A stretch of 64,000 nt of DNA from Codonopsis lanceolata (lineage: Eukaryota > Streptophyta > Magnoliopsida > Asterales > Campanulaceae), in the NCBI GenBank assembly GCA_013146195.2, contig CM028379.1, forward strand, positions 56,059,693 to 56,123,692. Direction: 5' to 3'. Both the position numbers and the translations under genes were made by a program. The notes beneath the pieces are model-generated. The model made no database searches and was not told the DNA's origin. It saw only the letters and a list, made by a program, of their open reading frames with translations. Of this stretch, positions 43,529 to 52,699 are shown one piece after another. How positions within the stretch are numbered: the first letter of the stretch is position 1; each line of letters begins with the position of its first letter.

Positions 43529-44671
43529 TTTCACATGGCCGACCTTCAATGGAGGCTACTTGCAAGTATTTCAACACTATTGGTCTCAAAGCTTCCATCT
43601 CCATTGGCCTTTTGGATCCCAAACACATCCTCATTCAGGCCAGCCATGATGACGACTTTCAACGCCTGTGGATCAAAGATCAATGGTTCTTGGGAAAGTA
43701 TCCGATGCAAGTTTTCAAATGGACGCCCGCCTTCTGACCTGATATAGAGAGTTCCATAGTTCCTGTTTGGTTTTCTCTTCGAGCCTCCCTATTCACTTAT
43801 TTAATAAATCTGCTCTTTTCTCCTTAGCTTCTTTATTTGGTCGGCCGTTAATGTTGGATCAGCCTACCATAAATCTCACTCGCCCTAGTGTTGCTCGCAT
43901 TTGCGTGGAAGTGGATCTTTTGAAGCCTTGTCCCAATAGAGTATGGATTGATTGTGGTTCTGCTTCCCCCAGCTTCTGGCAGCCTTTAGAGGTTGAGAAT
44001 AAACCCTCTTATTGCAATAATTGTTTTCATCAAGGCCACCATGATCTTAACTGTAAGTTTAAGGGATCAGATCAGCCCAATTCAGTACCTCCTTCAGATC
44101 CTATCATGCCTCAGCCGATTTCTCAAAGATGGACCCCTAAAAAAACTACTAAGCCTTTGAAGAACTCCCATGCAAACCCTAATACTTCCAAGCATGATGC
44201 AGAACCTTCTCACCCTAATCCAGTGACGGGTACGGCGAGTAGTGGAAAAGATGCAGTCCTTAATGAGTCTACGCCCAATATTGATCCTTCTTCTTCATCT
44301 CCTTGTCAAGATTCAGGAGACACGGTGGTGATCCTAATTTGACGAATGGTAAGCCTTCAACCCCCATGCAAACACACCCCGAAGTCTCCCCTCATGAAAC
44401 TCAATCTAGTCCCCAAGGGGATAATGCCTCGGATCTTCCTGATCCTCCTCAAGATCCTCCTCCAGATCCCCGACAACAGAAGGATGTCACTATTTCTCCC
44501 AATCGCTTCGCTGTTCTTGAGACAATTGAATTAGAAAATGATGATGATTCTTCAACCATCCAAGCTCTTAATCTTCAGTCTACGTCTAAGCAAAGTAAGC
44601 CTAACATTCCTATGCCGGGCAGACTCACCAGATCAAAGGCTTCAAAGCCTCCCGCTTCAGCTTCTTCCTAA
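43529..44671 (+). pseudogene. LINE-2 ORF1 (truncated, frameshifted)
   Basis: Three frame segments match LINE-1 ORF1: HGRPSMEATCKYFNTIGLK to 43737, then LPIHLFNKSALFSLASLFG through the knuckle CNNCFHQGHHDLNC to 44342, then the Pro/Asp tail to 44671 ending LTRSKASKPPASASS. The N-terminal Pro/Ala part is missing because of 5' truncation. Breaks at about 43738-43780 and 44320. Confidence 0.85.
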
Positions 44672-44678
44672 TTTTTTT

Positions 44679-46498
44679 ATGGATATTAAAGCTATCTTTT
44701 GGAATATACGGGGTATTGGTAACGAATCTTCAGTTCGTCGTCTCAAACATCTCATTCGTCTTCATGGAGTTTCTATTGTGGCTGTTTTTGAACCCAAACT
44801 TGAAAAGGAAAAGATTGATTTCATCTCTCGTCGTCTTAAATTCAGGTTTACGGCTTCCAACCCTTCTAGCTCAATTTGGGTTTTTGTTAAATCCTACTTT
44901 ACAGTTTCTTTATTATTTGAATCTGTTCAACAAGTTACCTTTCAGAGTAAGCACTTTTCGTGGCCTTCACCTGCTCTCTTGACTTGTGTTTATGCTAAAT
45001 GCGATGATCGAGAACGCCAAGATTTATTGGAAGAAATCCTTCAGATTAGTTCTTCTTTCCCGAATCTCCCTTGGATGATTGGCGGAGATTTTAATATTAT
45101 TTTTCATCCTTCCGAAAAATCTGGTGGCTCGGGTTGGAATCGTAAGGGTGCTATGGATTTCCATTCTTGTCTATCTGCTGCGGGTCTGACAGATCTGGGA
45201 TACTCGGGGAGCGATTATACTTGGCTGAATAAGAGGGAAGGTACTGCTATTATTTATGAGCGAATAGATAGAGTTCTTTGCAACTCCATGTGGCTCAATA
45301 ATTTTCATGCTACTTCTATCCAGCATCTGAATAGAACTTGTTCTGATCACTCGCCGCTGCTCACTACTATTACTCGTCAAGTTTCTCGTGGTTCTTCTTC
45401 TTTTCGGTTTATCAATGCTTGGATTAGTCACTCGGGCTTTAAGGATGTTGTTGCTAAAGCTTGGCAAATCCCGGAGACCGGTAGGCCTATGGCTCTTTTT
45501 TCCCGCAAACTCTTTAATGTGAAGAACGCTCTGAAAGATTGGAACAAAACAGTTTTTGGTAATATTTTCGATAACCTCCGGCAGGCTGAAGAAGAAGCCC
45601 TTGAAATGGAGCTTTATTATGATCTTAATAATTCCCCTTCTAACCGAGAAAACATGATGGAAGCTAAGGCTAAACTTCAATCTTTTCTTAAGCGAGAGGA
45701 GGAATATTGGCAACAAAAATCAAGGATTCGTTGGCTGAAAGAGGGTCAAGGAAACACTAAATTATTTCATGCTTCGGTTAAGCAGGCTCGTCTTCGTCTC
45801 TCCATTCACTCTATTATGGATGATAATGGTCTTATTCTGGATTCGGACCAAGCCATCCAACAAGGTCTTATTTCTCATTTCTCTGCCCAACTTCGAGCTG
45901 AAGGTATTGCTCCTTCTCCTTTGGATTCGATTCCTTCCATTGTATCGATGCTATGAATGACGTTCTTATCACTCCTCCTTCAATCTCGGAAATTAAAACT
46001 GTTGTGAATAATCTTAATGGTGATAGTGCCGCGGGGCCTGATGGTTTTAATGGGAAATTTTATTCAATCTGTTGGCCTATTATTGGAGATGACTTCTGCC
46101 ATGCTATCTTCGAATTTTTTTCCGGTTTTTCTTTCCCTCGGGCGTGGTCTAGTACCCTGATAATTCCTATTCCGAAGACTGATAGGCCAAAATCTTTTAA
46201 AGATCTTCGTCCTATTAGTCTTTGCAACTTTTGCCAAAAAGTGATATCTAAAATCCTTTCTTCTAGACTTGCGGCTGTTCATCCTCATATTATTTCAGAG
46301 AACCAAAGTGCCTTTGTTAAAGTTCGTTTGATTCAGGACAATATTCTTTTGGCGCAAGAATTGATGTGTCACCTGGGGAAAAAAGTTCCTGGTTCAAATG
46401 TGGTTATTAAGCTAGACATGGCAAAGGCTTTCGACCGTGTCTCCTGGGTCTTTCTCATAAATATTCTCCGGAAGTTTGGGTTTCACGAATTTTTATAG
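44679..46498 (+). pseudogene. LINE-2 ORF2: endonuclease and RT, 5' part
   Basis: ATG 44679 (MDIKAIFWNIRGIGNE), 8 bp after the ORF1 stop. Endonuclease motifs GGDFNIIF, RIDRVLCN and SDHSPLL, then a frameshift at about 45950. RT continues in the next frame from 45953 (GPDGFNGKFYSI, LRPISLCNF, IKLDMAKAFDRVSW) to a stop at 46498 after GFHEFL. Residue-for-residue similarity with LINE-1 ORF2 is high throughout. Confidence 0.9.
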
Positions 46499-48754
46499 AT
46501 CTGATTTGGCGGCTTCTTTCTGAAAACTGGTTCTCTGTTTTATTTAATGGTGCTTCCGTCGGCTACTTTCCCTCGTCTCGAGGTCTAAGGCAAGGGGACC
46601 CTCTCTCTCCGAGTTTGTTTATTATTATGGCTGAATTTTTTAGTCGGGGTCTTAACCATCTCCAACAACAAGCTCCTTCCTCCATTTTCTCCACGGTTAG
46701 TGGCTGCCCCGTTATATCGCATCTCGCTTTCGCCGACGATGTAATTATTTTCTGTAATGGAAGTAAAGATTCTCTTCTCCGTCATAAATCTTTCTTCCAG
46801 ACTTATGAAGCAGTTTCAGGCCAATAGATAAATATTTCCAAGAGCTCTTTTTTTGTAGCTCATTCCACAACGGCAAGCCGTATTCTTCCTATTCAGACCT
46901 TGTTGGGTTTTAAACATGGCTCTCTCCTGATTTCTTATCTTGGGTGTCCGATCTACTTTGGTCGTAAGAAGAGGCAGTTTTTCGACCCTCTTATCGTTAA
47001 ATTGAAAAACCGCATTGAAACATGGCTGGGAAATTTTCTCAATTCGGCTGGGCGGATTACTCTTATCAGAAGTGTCCTTCATTCTATTTCTAGCTATCTT
47101 CTAGCTTCTTTGGACCCTCCAGTTTCGGTGATAACTTTGATCGAGAAGCTGTTTTCTAATTTTTTTCTGGGGTCATATTGAAGGCAGAAACAAAGCTCAC
47201 TGGGTATCATGGGAAAAATGATGTCGTCCAATCTCAGAGGGGGGAATCGGGTTGAATTCCATCTCTCACTTGATTAAGGCTTATGGTTTAAAGCTTTGGT
47301 GGCGGTTTCGTTCAGTCTCAAACTTGTGGTCGAATTACCTCAATCTCAAATATTGCTCCCGGCAGCATCCTTGCTCTTCGACCCAAAAGGGATCCCATGT
47401 TTGGCAGCGTATGATCAAAGCTCGTGACATTGCTGAGCCTTATATTTTCTGGATTGTAGGTCGAGGTTCCATTTCCCCTTGGTTTGACTCTTGGCTTCCA
47501 GTCCGTTTAGATCGTCCTCCTAATTGCTCTATTTCTTCGGTGTGTGAGCTGGTTCACAGTTTCTCTTTTGGTTCTTCCCCCCTTCCAGCATCCATCATGA
47601 ACACTATTTCGGACCAGCGCATTACCTTAATTGATGAGGATGACACACCGTGTTGGACCCCTAATAATTCTGGAGAGTTTTCTTTATCTTCTGCCATGGA
47701 TATTATTTTCCCCTCTTCTTCTAGCCTGCTTTCGGCTAAGTTTATCTGGCACAAATATCTGCCCAAACACATTAGTATATTTATGTGGCGCCTTCTTCTC
47801 AAAAAACTTCCTATTGATGAAGGTATATGGAGTAAGGGTTTTTCTTTGACTTCTAAATGCCATTGTTGTTCATCGGGCAATATTGAATCATTTGAGCATG
47901 TTTTTCTGTCTAGCAATTCAGCTTGGTCTGTTTGGCGCTCCTTTCACATCACTTTTGATATCCCTTTTCAACATTGTTCCATCCGTCAACGCTGCTTCAG
48001 TTGGTGGCTTCATAATTCATCTCCTATTTATTCTTTGCTTCCATCCCTTATTTTATGGCATCTTTGGAAGTTCTGTAACAAGGCTGCCTATGATCAGATG
48101 CGTATGCCCTCTTCTGTCATATCTCGAAAGGTTTTTATGGATCTTCAAGATATCTTACAAGCAGCAAATTATTTTATTTCGGATCCCTTGAATTCTGCCC
48201 GAATTTCCTTTGGTAGGCGCAAGAAGGTTTCTATTTCTTCGTTGGCCTAGAAAAATCCTCCTTCAGGTAGAGTTAAGCTTAACTCTGATGGTGTGAGTAG
48301 GGGTAATCCTGGTCTAGGTGGTGGCGGTGGTGTTCTTCGAGACTCTTCGGGGGATGTCCTATTTGCTTTTTCTTGCTTTTTTGGAAACTGCTCTAACACA
48401 GTTGCTGAGATTCGTGCTCTCCACTATGGCATGTCTTGGATTCATTCCCATGGTTTTCTCAATGCTGATATTGAGATTGATTCTAAGATTATCTTTGATA
48501 GCATCTCCAAGGGTCATAGTTTTCCATGGAAGCATTCTTATCTTATTCGAGATATTCTTCGTATTCAATCAGAGGGTCATTATAACTTCTCTCATTGCTT
48601 CCGCGAGGTCAACAAAGTAGCGGATTCTCTTGCAAACTTAGCCTGTGACTCTCAAGCTAGTATTACTTTCCACTCCATAAATGACATTCCTCGGACCACC
48701 CGGGGTCTAATTATTATTGATGCTTGTAATACTTCTTATATTAGAATTTCTTAA
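46499..48754 (+). pseudogene. LINE-2 ORF2: RT palm, zf-RVT and RNase H
   Basis: Continues through three frames. It has LRQGDPLSPS, then LAFADDVIIFCNGSK near 46720-46765, an in-frame TAG at 46825-46827, and a frameshift near 47181. zf-RVT follows (FIWHKYLPKHISIFMWRLLL, CHCCSSGN). In the RNase H lead-in a TAG at 48248-48250 stands where LINE-1 has Trp (AWHK): a TGG-to-TAG change. RNase H then reads SRGNPGLGGGGGV, AEIRALHYGM and EIDSK, ending at 48754 with SYIRIS as in LINE-1. Confidence 0.9.
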
Positions 48755-48794
48755 CTGTTTAGCTCTGTATTTCCTTTTCGAGGTTAGGACTCCT

Positions 48795-50087
48795 TGATCG
48801 ATGTATTTTATACGTCGATTTTATATGCTTCTATGACTTAAATTATGCTATTTCACGAGGCTTTTGGCTACTAATATATGTTTTCGGTGAGTTTTGTAAG
48901 TTTCAGGGTTATTTGTGAAAATATGCGAAACTCCAGGGTTTTAAGTGCAAATTTCAAGAAGGGCCAAAAAGGAAAAATGAAGAAAGAATGAATCTAGAGA
49001 CCTGCGGACGCAGGTGCCCTGCACCTTGCGACCGCAAGGTAGGCGGTACGAGACTTAAAGCCAGAAGTCAAGATTTCCAAGGCATACTGGAGACCTTGCG
49101 GACGCAAGGTATCCAGCACCTTGCAACCGCAGGTGGTCAGAATGCGTTAAAGTCGGATTTTCACACAGTCATTCGATTGAATTACAACTCCCGAGTATAT
49201 ATAGAAGTCAGATGCCGAGCCAAAGAGGAGGACGGCTGGAAGCTCTCTTTAATAGATTTTAGGTAGTTTTTAGATTGTATAACATAGTTAGGTTTTGTAA
49301 TTTCAAGTATTGAAGATCAAATCATGTATCCGATCATCTCCATGTGCTGTTCATTGTCTATGATGAACTAATTCATCCTAATCTAGGAGGTGGGAGGTAA
49401 CTTGTATCAAATTTATGTTTTGATTCTTATTTATGTTCATTCAATGCTTGTTGATTGTGTTGTTTATCAACCCCTATATTATTTTGCTTTGAACAAATGA
49501 ATGTAATCGCAAATAATAAAGGCTTAGAGGTGCGGATAACTGCATGACCAAGTGCATATGTCGTACACTGGCTCACCAACACAATAAATTGGACCTATCG
49601 ATGCACGAGAGTGATAAGTTAGGACCAGGTTCTTACATGATCTAGGTGACAGATAGATCATAAATCTAGGTGACAGCTAGATTGACAGTTCCTGTGCTTA
49701 GGATATAGAATGGGTGAATTTTGCGGGGATGGAGGCTGAACCAATTGTTCAACAGACTATATCTATTTTTAGTGAACGAACCCAAGACATTGAATGATAT
49801 TATTATGAATTGAACATAAAAGAGATATAAGTGAAACCCAGAATCCTAGATTGCCACCCACCATAAGATCTCCATATCTGTTATTACTGTCTAATTAGTT
49901 AAACATCTATAACTAGTAGTTTAGAGTAGAATTAAATATAAAAACCCCCTTTAGATTAATAAATTGCTATTGATAAATTGCACTGTTCGTGATCACTTGT
50001 CTCTGTGGGTTCGACCCTTGCTTCCAATACTATTCTATAATAGTCTTGTCCACTTGCAAGGAAAAAGATTAATTAAAACATCGATCA
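48795..50087 (+). mobile_element. Solo LTR of the TGATCGATG family, 1,293 bp
   Basis: Termini TGATCGATG and CATCGATCA, target duplication CTCCT (48790-48794 and 50088-50092), inserted in the 3' UTR of LINE-2. The LINE sequence on both sides joins to the uninterrupted LINE-1 3' UTR (29255-29300). TATA box TATATATA at 49196-49203. Hairpin array at 49000-49134: ACCTGCG-GA-CGCAGGT, then ACCTTGCG-AC-CGCAAGGT, ACCTTGCG-GA-CGCAAGGT and a degraded fourth. It is the uninterrupted counterpart of the LTR at 20916-30133. Confidence 0.95.
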
Positions 50088-50341
50088 CTCCTCTGTCCTC
50101 CCATTTATAAAGGCAAGGCTGGTTGTCCCCCTCAAGTTTGTATCCCCTTTTATTTTTTAATAAAATTCTGCAGGGTGCCGCCCTTATTTCCTTAAAAAAA
50201 AAAAACAAAACAAAATCCGTAAATAATGTAGCCACTGATGTATTTGTTTTAATTTCCTGTCTTTTAATACTTTATTTATTTGCTAAATAAATATAACAAT
50301 AAGCATACTCCAGCCAAAAACAACTTTTGAGACCGAAAGGG

Positions 50342-50372
50342 CGAGTTGGGTGCCTAGCACCTTCCCAACTCG
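50342..50372 (+). promoter_or_regulatory. Hairpin near the 3' end of the Tat-3/Ogre-type LTR
   Basis: Outer arms CGAGTTGGG (50342-50350) and CCCAACTCG (50364-50372), with an inner GTGC-CTA-GCAC. It lies about 85 bp before the LTR end. I recall the phrase GGGTGCCTAGCACCTTCCC as recurrent in such LTRs. Position suggests a role in 3' end formation or in the genomic RNA leader. Confidence 0.6.
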
Positions 50373-50456
50373 TAACTTAGCCTCCGAACCCATTTTCTTT
50401 TTCTCTGGTTTATTTTTCTTTTCTTTGGTTTTGCTTTATTTGCCTTAAAATAAAGA

Positions 50457-50465
50457 TGGCGACTC
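50457..50465 (+). promoter_or_regulatory. Primer-binding site start, TGGCGACTC type
   Basis: TGGCGACTC matches the start of the tRNA-Arg-type PBS used by Ogre-like elements. The second half, CAGTGGGG, follows after about 14 extra bases, so the site is either diverged or interrupted. Confidence 0.5.
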
Positions 50466-51099
50466 TAAAACTTTCAGATCCAGTGGGGCCTCGCAACACT
50501 CCTTCTTTGCACTTTTCCGTTCTTCCCTAAAAACAGGAGAATGGGAATGGAAGGGTGATGTATTCCCATATCCTGGTATCCCCTAAAAAATGGATAACTT
50601 GATGCGGGAAACCCAAATCTCCCATAGCGATCTGAACGGGCCATAAGGCTATTTTTAATAAAATCCATAGTGGAGGCGTCGCAATATCCTTTTTTGTACT
50701 TTTCCGTTTTCCCCTAAAAAAGGGAAAATAGGAATGAAAGGGTAATGCATTCCCATATCCTGGTATCCCCTAAAAAAGGGATAACTTGATGCGCGAAACC
50801 GTAAGTTCCCATATTGGATACAAAATCCACTAAAGGCAACCGAGGCACATTCCAACGTGCTAACATAGACAGCACTCCTCTCGCACTTTTGATTTCGTCT
50901 TCCCCTAAACAAGGGAGGGTGGAACGAGAGCAGTGGTGTCACCACATCCGCACGTACGCGCACCCATATTCAAGGGCGCGCGGGGCTCGGGAGCACATCC
51001 CGGGAACCTCACACATTGTCACCTGTCAAAATTCACCTTTTTATCTCAAAAATCAAAATTTTGTGTACTTTTTCACTACACGCCATATCTACGCTTTTA
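50466..51099 (+). repeat. Leader tandem repeats with CCCCTAAAAAAGGG hairpins
   Basis: Two units of about 190 bp (from about 50480 and from about 50672) share GCACTTTTCCGTT, CATTCCCATATCCTGGTATC and ACTTGATGCG. A third, partial unit is near 50870-50920. The motif CCC(C)TAAAAA-AGGG occurs five times, near 50525, 50581, 50711, 50767 and 50902; the best copies form short hairpins. This is the leader following the PBS. No ORF. Confidence 0.65.
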
Positions 51100-51337
51100 A
51101 AACCCACCTACTTTTATAAGCATCCGTATTTATAAAACTCCCTTTATATATATTATCCACCTTACTGCAACTTCTACTCTCTACTCATCACCTCCACAAC
51201 TTCTTCTTCTTCTTCAACCTCTACCTGTTCCTCAAACCCTAACCCTAACCTTTTCTAGTATCATTTCTCTCCCCCATTTATCTTCTCTTCCCATTCCATC
51301 TCAATTTTTAACCTCGTTTTCGTGTTTATTTCAGGAA
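51100..51337 (+). promoter_or_regulatory. Promoter and 5' leader of the 51.3-kb ORF
   Basis: TATA-like CTTTATATATATTATCC at about 51142-51158, a pyrimidine-rich TTCTTCTTCTTC leader, then TTTATTTCAG at about 51335, directly before GAAATGG: a 3' splice site just upstream of the ATG. It looks like a gene's own promoter and 5'-UTR intron rather than retroelement sequence. Confidence 0.45.
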
Positions 51338-52523
51338 ATGGCTAACAACACTGCTTTAGGATGCCTTTTGGATGTCGTATCTCTTAACTCAGAACCGCCA
51401 GGGCTTGAACTCCACCATCTCTTAACTACGTCTGGGGTAGTTCCTCTTTTGACCTTCAACATCAGAACTTATAGCTGCCAGTTAATTGAGGAATTCTTCA
51501 TGTCTATGGAGGAAAATCCAGTTGATACCTTCTCGCTTACCGGAACTATCAGAGGAGTACCTATTGTTTTCGATTATGAAACCATCACAACAACCATCCC
51601 TAATCTATCAGATGATGGCTCTACCATCTACACCATTCTAGAAGAAACGTAACAGGCTGGGTGGATTTCCATGATAGGCGAAGTCCCTGTAGAACTTGCC
51701 TTCAATAGGCACAAGAAAAGATTCGCTCCTGTCCACTATGCCCTTGCAACTGTGCTAGACAACTGTCTCACCATCAAGTCCGGTGGGCATGACAAGATTA
51801 ATGAGTCTCAACTGTTTCTCATGGAAGCCATTGTGGAGAATTTTGAAATGAACTGGGGAGCTGTTCTGGTGGACTGTGTGAAAGCAAACATTGCCAAATA
51901 CAAGGAGAATATGGCTACTGGCAACCCAAGGCTTACACATCATCTTATCATCAATCAATTCTTTAGGTCTCTTCCAACTCTTCAGCATCATCTCATTAGT
52001 ATTGGAGATTTGGAACCTGTGAGAATCAAAAAGTATATGGCTGCAGACATCAAACGAGCTAATGTATCCAGCCGCTATGGTCAAGAAATCTCCACAGCTC
52101 AAACAGGTCAAAGACCTCAAAGGACAAGGACCCCAGCTCTTACTGCTACATCTACTAATCAGCCAGCTGTCATTGGTCAGAAACGCAAGTGGTCAGCCAG
52201 TAGGTGGTCACATTGGTCCTGACATTGGTCAGTCAACTGATGTACCCATAGCTGACATCTCTTATATTCTTATGCCGAGAAGGTCCAAAAGAAGGAGATT
52301 GATAACAACTGATAATGATGAGCCTGCTCTGCCAGCACTTTCTCCCTCAGTACTTCCTCTTTCCAAAAGACAAAGAAGAAATCTAGATCTCAATCCGGGT
52401 AATTTTGTTCCTTTCTATCCAACCCCAGACATTCCAGCCATTGATCCTACACCAAATTCTTCCCCCTCAAATCCTCGTTCCCCAAACACTGCTCCTATCA
52501 AAATTCCCCCCCCCCCATTATAA
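51338..52523 (+). pseudogene. Decayed ORF, N-terminal part (plant-transposon-type protein)
   Basis: ATG 51338 (MANNTALGCLLDVVSLNSEP). 51338-51652 and 51671-52222 are the same frame, parted by one TAA at 51650-51652. TIRGVPIVFDYETITTTIPN followed by VPVELAFNRHKKRFAPVHYA, LATVLDNCLTIKSGG and HHLIINQFFRSLPTLQHHL resembles the 'putative plant transposon protein' (Transposase_32-like) domain, which has no known catalytic role. After about 52190 the reading passes into the +1 frame (SKRRRLITTDNDEP, NLDLNPGNFVPFY) and ends in a C-run at 52509. Identification is tentative. Confidence 0.45.
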
Positions 52524-52699
52524 ATCCTACCTTTCATCCCCGACATTCCTACTACCAAGCTAATCCTATTCCCATTCCTCCAAACTGGGTATTTCCAATA
52601 GATCACTTACCATATTTTGTTCAATTTCTTCTTTCTTTTCATAAAGAAAAGAAAAATGAAAAACCTCTTGTTAATCCCATCAAATACATTGACCACAAT

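Larger units (their letters stand above)
43529..50215 (+). mobile_element. L1-type LINE, 5'-truncated (LINE-2), split by a solo LTR
   Basis: Same family as LINE-1. The 5' end falls inside ORF1 at the point matching LINE-1 position about 23990. Target duplication TCCGTAAAT (43520-43528 and 50216-50224). Same 3' end GCAGGGTGCCGCCC, then an A-rich tail with two interspersed C. A solo LTR (48795-50087) interrupts the 3' UTR. 5' truncation is the usual outcome of LINE insertion. ORF2 has at least five breaks, so it is older or more decayed than LINE-1. Confidence 0.95.
42480..50456 (+). repeat. Tat-3/Ogre-type LTR split by LINE-2
   Basis: Two pieces, about 42480-43528 and 50225-50456, about 1.28 kb in all. 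The left boundary is approximate. TATA box TATAAATA at 42840-42847. Palindrome CACCAAGG-G-CCTTGGTG at 42656-42672, 167 bp upstream of it. Then imperfect about 60-bp repeats at 43080-43240, each with a CACTCTGCCC-like loop; the best hairpin is CGTTACTC-TGCCC-GAGTAACG at 43086-43106. After the LINE the LTR resumes and ends just before TGGCGACTC, the primer-binding start known from Ogre-type elements. Confidence 0.6.

Noticed and set aside
10931..49134. Hairpin arrays as CRISPR-like repeats
   Set aside because: No regular unique spacers, plant nuclear context, and the arrays sit in LTR promoters.
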